Shown here piece by piece: positions 6,962 through 9,313 of a DNA stretch of 9,313 nucleotides; position 1 is the first letter of the stretch; every line of letters begins with the position of its first letter. Below the pieces are notes generated by a model, which did no database searches, had not been told where the DNA came from, and saw only the letters and a list, made by a program, of their open reading frames with translations. The position numbers and the translations under genes are program-made. The stretch covers positions 1-9,313 of the forward strand of contig JAUZOU010000093.1 of NCBI GenBank assembly GCA_030706285.1, written 5' to 3'. The DNA comes from Bacteroidota bacterium (GTDB lineage Bacteria > Bacteroidota > Bacteroidia > Bacteroidales > UBA1402).

Positions 6962-7255
6962 TCAGACCATTTGTTCGATGTTCCAGACGAAGGCGCGAAC
7001 ACCGGCCTTTTTGTTATGATGATCCAGCTTCCTGAGGTACATCAATAATTCATCCACTTTGTTATCTTCGATCACCGTCAAAGCAGCCGAGTTCATTTCG
7101 GGCCAGATATGGGTCCCCATTCGAGGTTCCCCATCCACACTGCCGCGGCCGTCTACTTTTTCCCAGGAAGTATAGCCTCTGATGGCCAATTGATCGAACA
7201 AATAATCCATCCGTTCCGAATTGGTCTGGTTATATACGATAAATACTGCTTTCAT
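6962..7255 (-). CDS. Small PII-like (ferredoxin-fold) protein coupled to the RND pump
   Basis: A 97-residue soluble protein without signal peptide or membrane segment. The pattern MKAVFIVYN - helix - GYTSWEKVDGRGS - GEPRMGTHIWPEMNSAALTV - helix (residues 66-79) - VRAFVWNIEQ suggests a beta-alpha-beta-beta-alpha-beta ferredoxin-like fold. The central GRGS (36-39) to GTHIWP (47-52) stretch sits where PII proteins carry their T-loop. I recall similar small proteins beside RND efflux genes in Bacteroidota and, as the DUF3240 family, beside metal RND pumps in Proteobacteria; the family link here is inference from the pattern, not a search. The ATG overlaps the stop of the RND gene as ATGA, so the two are very probably co-translated. 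A sensor or regulator of the pump is the natural guess; no ligand is known to me. It ends the transcription unit. Confidence 0.85.
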   Translation of the reverse strand: MKAVFIVYNQTNSERMDYLFDQLAIRGYTSWEKVDGRGSVDGEPRMGTHIWPEMNSAALTVIEDNKVDELLMYLRKLDHHNKKAGVRAFVWNIEQMV

Positions 7256-9313
7256 TGGTTCTGAATTTGTTGATCGTCGTTGTTTTCACTCATAAAGACA
7301 AAATGCTTGCGGACTTTTTCCTGCTTGTTTCGATCGCCGTGACGGGCCACTAATGAATACAAAACAGGGACAAGTATCAGGGTGGCAATGGTCGAAAAGA
7401 CCATACCACCGACAATGGTCACACCCATCGGTGCCCAGATCTCGGCTCCTTCACCAATACCCAATGCCATTGGCAACATACCCAGAATGGCAGTCAAGGA
7501 CGTCATCAGTACAGGACGCAACCTGGAACGGCCGGCAATTTCAAGCGCTTCATACAGTTCATGCCCGCGGTCCCTGGTCAGATTGATAAAGTCGACCAGC
7601 ACAATACCGTTCTTAACCACAATGCCGACCAACATGATCAAACCAATGGCAGCAATCATACTTAGAGAGGTCCCGGTCAGGAACAAGGCAATAGCAACAC
7701 CACAGAAGGCGAACGGAACGGCAAACATGATGATCAACGGTTTGGCATACGACTCGAACTGCGAAGCCATCACCACATACACCAGCATGACAACAATCAA
7801 CAACAGCAGGCCGATGCTTGAGAAAGATTCCTGTTGGTCCTCATAGGTACCGCCGACATTGATCATGATTCCCTTAGGTACATCAACCTGTTTCAAGGCT
7901 GTCTTGATTTCGTTGGCCATTGTACCCAGCGGGACACCCACCGGTGTAATGGAAACCGTTACGATACGTTCACGACGTTTACGTTCGATGTTTGGCGGTG
8001 ACCAGAATTCCTTGACCGCTCCGACTTCCTTTAGTTTAACCTTGGCTCCTGCCGGCGTCGGTATTGTCAATTCTTCCAGATCGCTGATCGAATTGCGGTT
8101 TTCTTCTTTCAGCCGGACAACAATGTCATATTCGTCTCCGTCTTCCTTTAAATAGCCAACAGTAGAACCATATGTCCGGTTACGGATATAATTTGAAACA
8201 GTCGCGCTGTTCAAACCGAGCAAGGCTAATTTTTCCTTATCAAGTACGACCTGCAATTCGGCTTTATCGTCTTTACGGCTGATGGTTATATCACGGGCTC
8301 CCGGAAGTGTTTTACACTTAGTCTTGATCTGTTGGGCCAGCGCATTGGTCTGATTGAAATCATATCCGTAGATTTCCACATCAACCGTATTCGTTCCTGC
8401 TCCCATTCCAGTACTACCTGTCGTTACCGTATAATTGACGACTTCAGGAATCGTCTTCAGGTAGGAACGGATTTGTTCGGCGATCATGACATCACTGCGT
8501 TTTCTGTCCTTGACATCCTTCAAACGAAGATTCAGGTTGATCATGTTGGTGCCGGAAGTGGTAAACAGGGCGGCAATGCTCGATTCATCGTTCGATCCGG
8601 TGGAGCTGGACGACAAGGTCACTTCCGGACAGTGTTGCCGGATGTAAGTTTCGATCTGTTCCGTCGTCTTCATGGTCTCTTCCACACGAGTGCCTCGTTG
8701 AACCTCGATGGAAGCTGTCAAATGGCTTTGGTCGGTACTGGGCATAAAGTCCGTACCAATGAATTTGAATAAGGACATGGACAGAATAAAGATCACAACG
8801 GCTGAACCGATGACGGTTTTTTTATGTCCCAGAGCCCAACGGATGACCCTTCCGTACCAGTTATCCAGTTTTCCCAACCAGACTCCGATGTGATCATCCC
8901 ACCAACTCTGCTTTTCTTCATTCCTGGCCTTGAGCAGGTAGGCAGAAAGCATCGGGGTAATGGTGATGGCAGCCAGCATGGATACTGTGACCGTGATGGA
9001 AACAATCCAACCGAGCTGTTGAAACAAAACACCCATCATCCCGTTGATCATGGTCAATGGCAGGAATACGGCAACAAGCACCAGTGTGGTCACCAACACG
9101 GACAACCAGACTTCATTGGTAGCATAGATGGCTGCCTCTCTCGGGCTACTCCCGCGCTGTATATGCTTCGAGATATTCTCGATCACCACAATGGCATCAT
9201 CCACGACAAGTCCGATGGCAATTGACAACGAAGACAAAGAGATTATGTTCAGCGTACCACCTGTCGCAAACAGATAAATGCCGGCAGCCAGCAACGATAT
9301 CGGGATGGTGAGC
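7252..9313 (-). CDS. RND-family efflux transporter permease (AcrB-like), 5' end beyond window
   Basis: This is the inner-membrane, proton-driven pump subunit of a tripartite exporter. The frame is open through the right edge: upstream of the TTG at 9294 it continues LTIPIS, so no true start lies in the window. The visible 686 residues correspond to AcrB from about TM3 to the end; about 370 residues are missing. Counting from that TTG: TM4 carries VDDAIVVIEN with Asp32 and Asp33 (AcrB D407/D408), TM10 carries GIVVKNGIVLVDF with Lys561 (AcrB K940), so the proton relay is intact. The second periplasmic half (about 180-490) follows TM7, and TM8-TM12 run from about 492 to 650. The DD pair favours the drug/amphiphile (HAE) class over heavy-metal pumps, but the substrate cannot be told. 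A charged, Asn/Gln-rich tail closes the protein. Adaptor and TolC-like genes are expected upstream, outside the window. Confidence 0.95.
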   Translation of the reverse strand, partial: LTIPISLLAAGIYLFATGGTLNIISLSSLSIAIGLVVDDAIVVIENISKHIQRGSSPREAAIYATNEVWLSVLVTTLVLVAVFLPLTMINGMMGVLFQQLGWIVSITVTVSMLAAITITPMLSAYLLKARNEEKQSWWDDHIGVWLGKLDNWYGRVIRWALGHKKTVIGSAVVIFILSMSLFKFIGTDFMPSTDQSHLTASIEVQRGTRVEETMKTTEQIETYIRQHCPEVTLSSSSTGSNDESSIAALFTTSGTNMINLNLRLKDVKDRKRSDVMIAEQIRSYLKTIPEVVNYTVTTGSTGMGAGTNTVDVEIYGYDFNQTNALAQQIKTKCKTLPGARDITISRKDDKAELQVVLDKEKLALLGLNSATVSNYIRNRTYGSTVGYLKEDGDEYDIVVRLKEENRNSISDLEELTIPTPAGAKVKLKEVGAVKEFWSPPNIERKRRERIVTVSITPVGVPLGTMANEIKTALKQVDVPKGIMINVGGTYEDQQESFSSIGLLLLIVVMLVYVVMASQFESYAKPLIIMFAVPFAFCGVAIALFLTGTSLSMIAAIGLIMLVGIVVKNGIVLVDFINLTRDRGHELYEALEIAGRSRLRPVLMTSLTAILGMLPMALGIGEGAEIWAPMGVTIVGGMVFSTIATLILVPVLYSLVARHGDRNKQEKVRKHFVFMSENNDDQQIQNQ

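Noticed and set aside
8332..8772. Plus-strand 146-codon open frame opposite the RND pump
   Set aside because: Antisense to a conserved transporter domain; composition looks like a reverse-strand shadow and no family is recognisable.

Overview
The window looks like chromosomal DNA from the phylum Bacteroidota, most likely order Bacteroidales. The clues are a type III pantothenate kinase with the variant DQGNT motif, PdxA with ITQGDINGIGYE at its N-terminus, an LptC lipoprotein next to a Bacteroidota-type outer-membrane barrel, and a promoter of the TTTG / TAnnTTTG class upstream of coaX. No species is claimed. All genes lie on the minus strand, so transcription runs from high to low coordinates. 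No tRNA, rRNA, CRISPR array, insertion sequence or prophage gene was seen.

In transcription order there are three blocks. (1) 9313-6962: the C-terminal two thirds of an AcrB-type RND efflux pump, cut by the window edge, overlapping by 4 nt (ATGA) a 97-residue PII-like small protein. A strong Rho-independent terminator follows at 6895-6861. (2) 6800-1911: a good Bacteroidota promoter, then coaX, an outer-membrane beta-barrel protein and lptC, each overlapping the next by a few bases. After a 105-nt AT-rich gap comes a large membrane-anchored SurA/PpiD-like folding factor, and then a perfect 14-bp hairpin terminator. (3) 1832-1: rlmN and, after a 114-nt gap with a weak promoter candidate, the N-terminal 233 codons of pdxA.

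The middle block is mainly about the cell envelope: LptC takes part in LPS export, the barrel sits in the outer membrane, and the SurA/PpiD-like protein probably helps fold envelope proteins. CoaX (CoA synthesis), RlmN (23S rRNA methylation) and PdxA (vitamin B6 synthesis) are housekeeping enzymes. The RND block is an export system whose adaptor and outer-membrane channel genes would be expected beyond the right edge.

I do not see an evidently new system. The points most worth a second look are the PII-like protein coupled to the RND pump, the loss of both expected parvulin histidines in the folding factor, the terminator hairpin ending only 12 nt before the rlmN start, and the uncharacterised barrel fixed between coaX and lptC.
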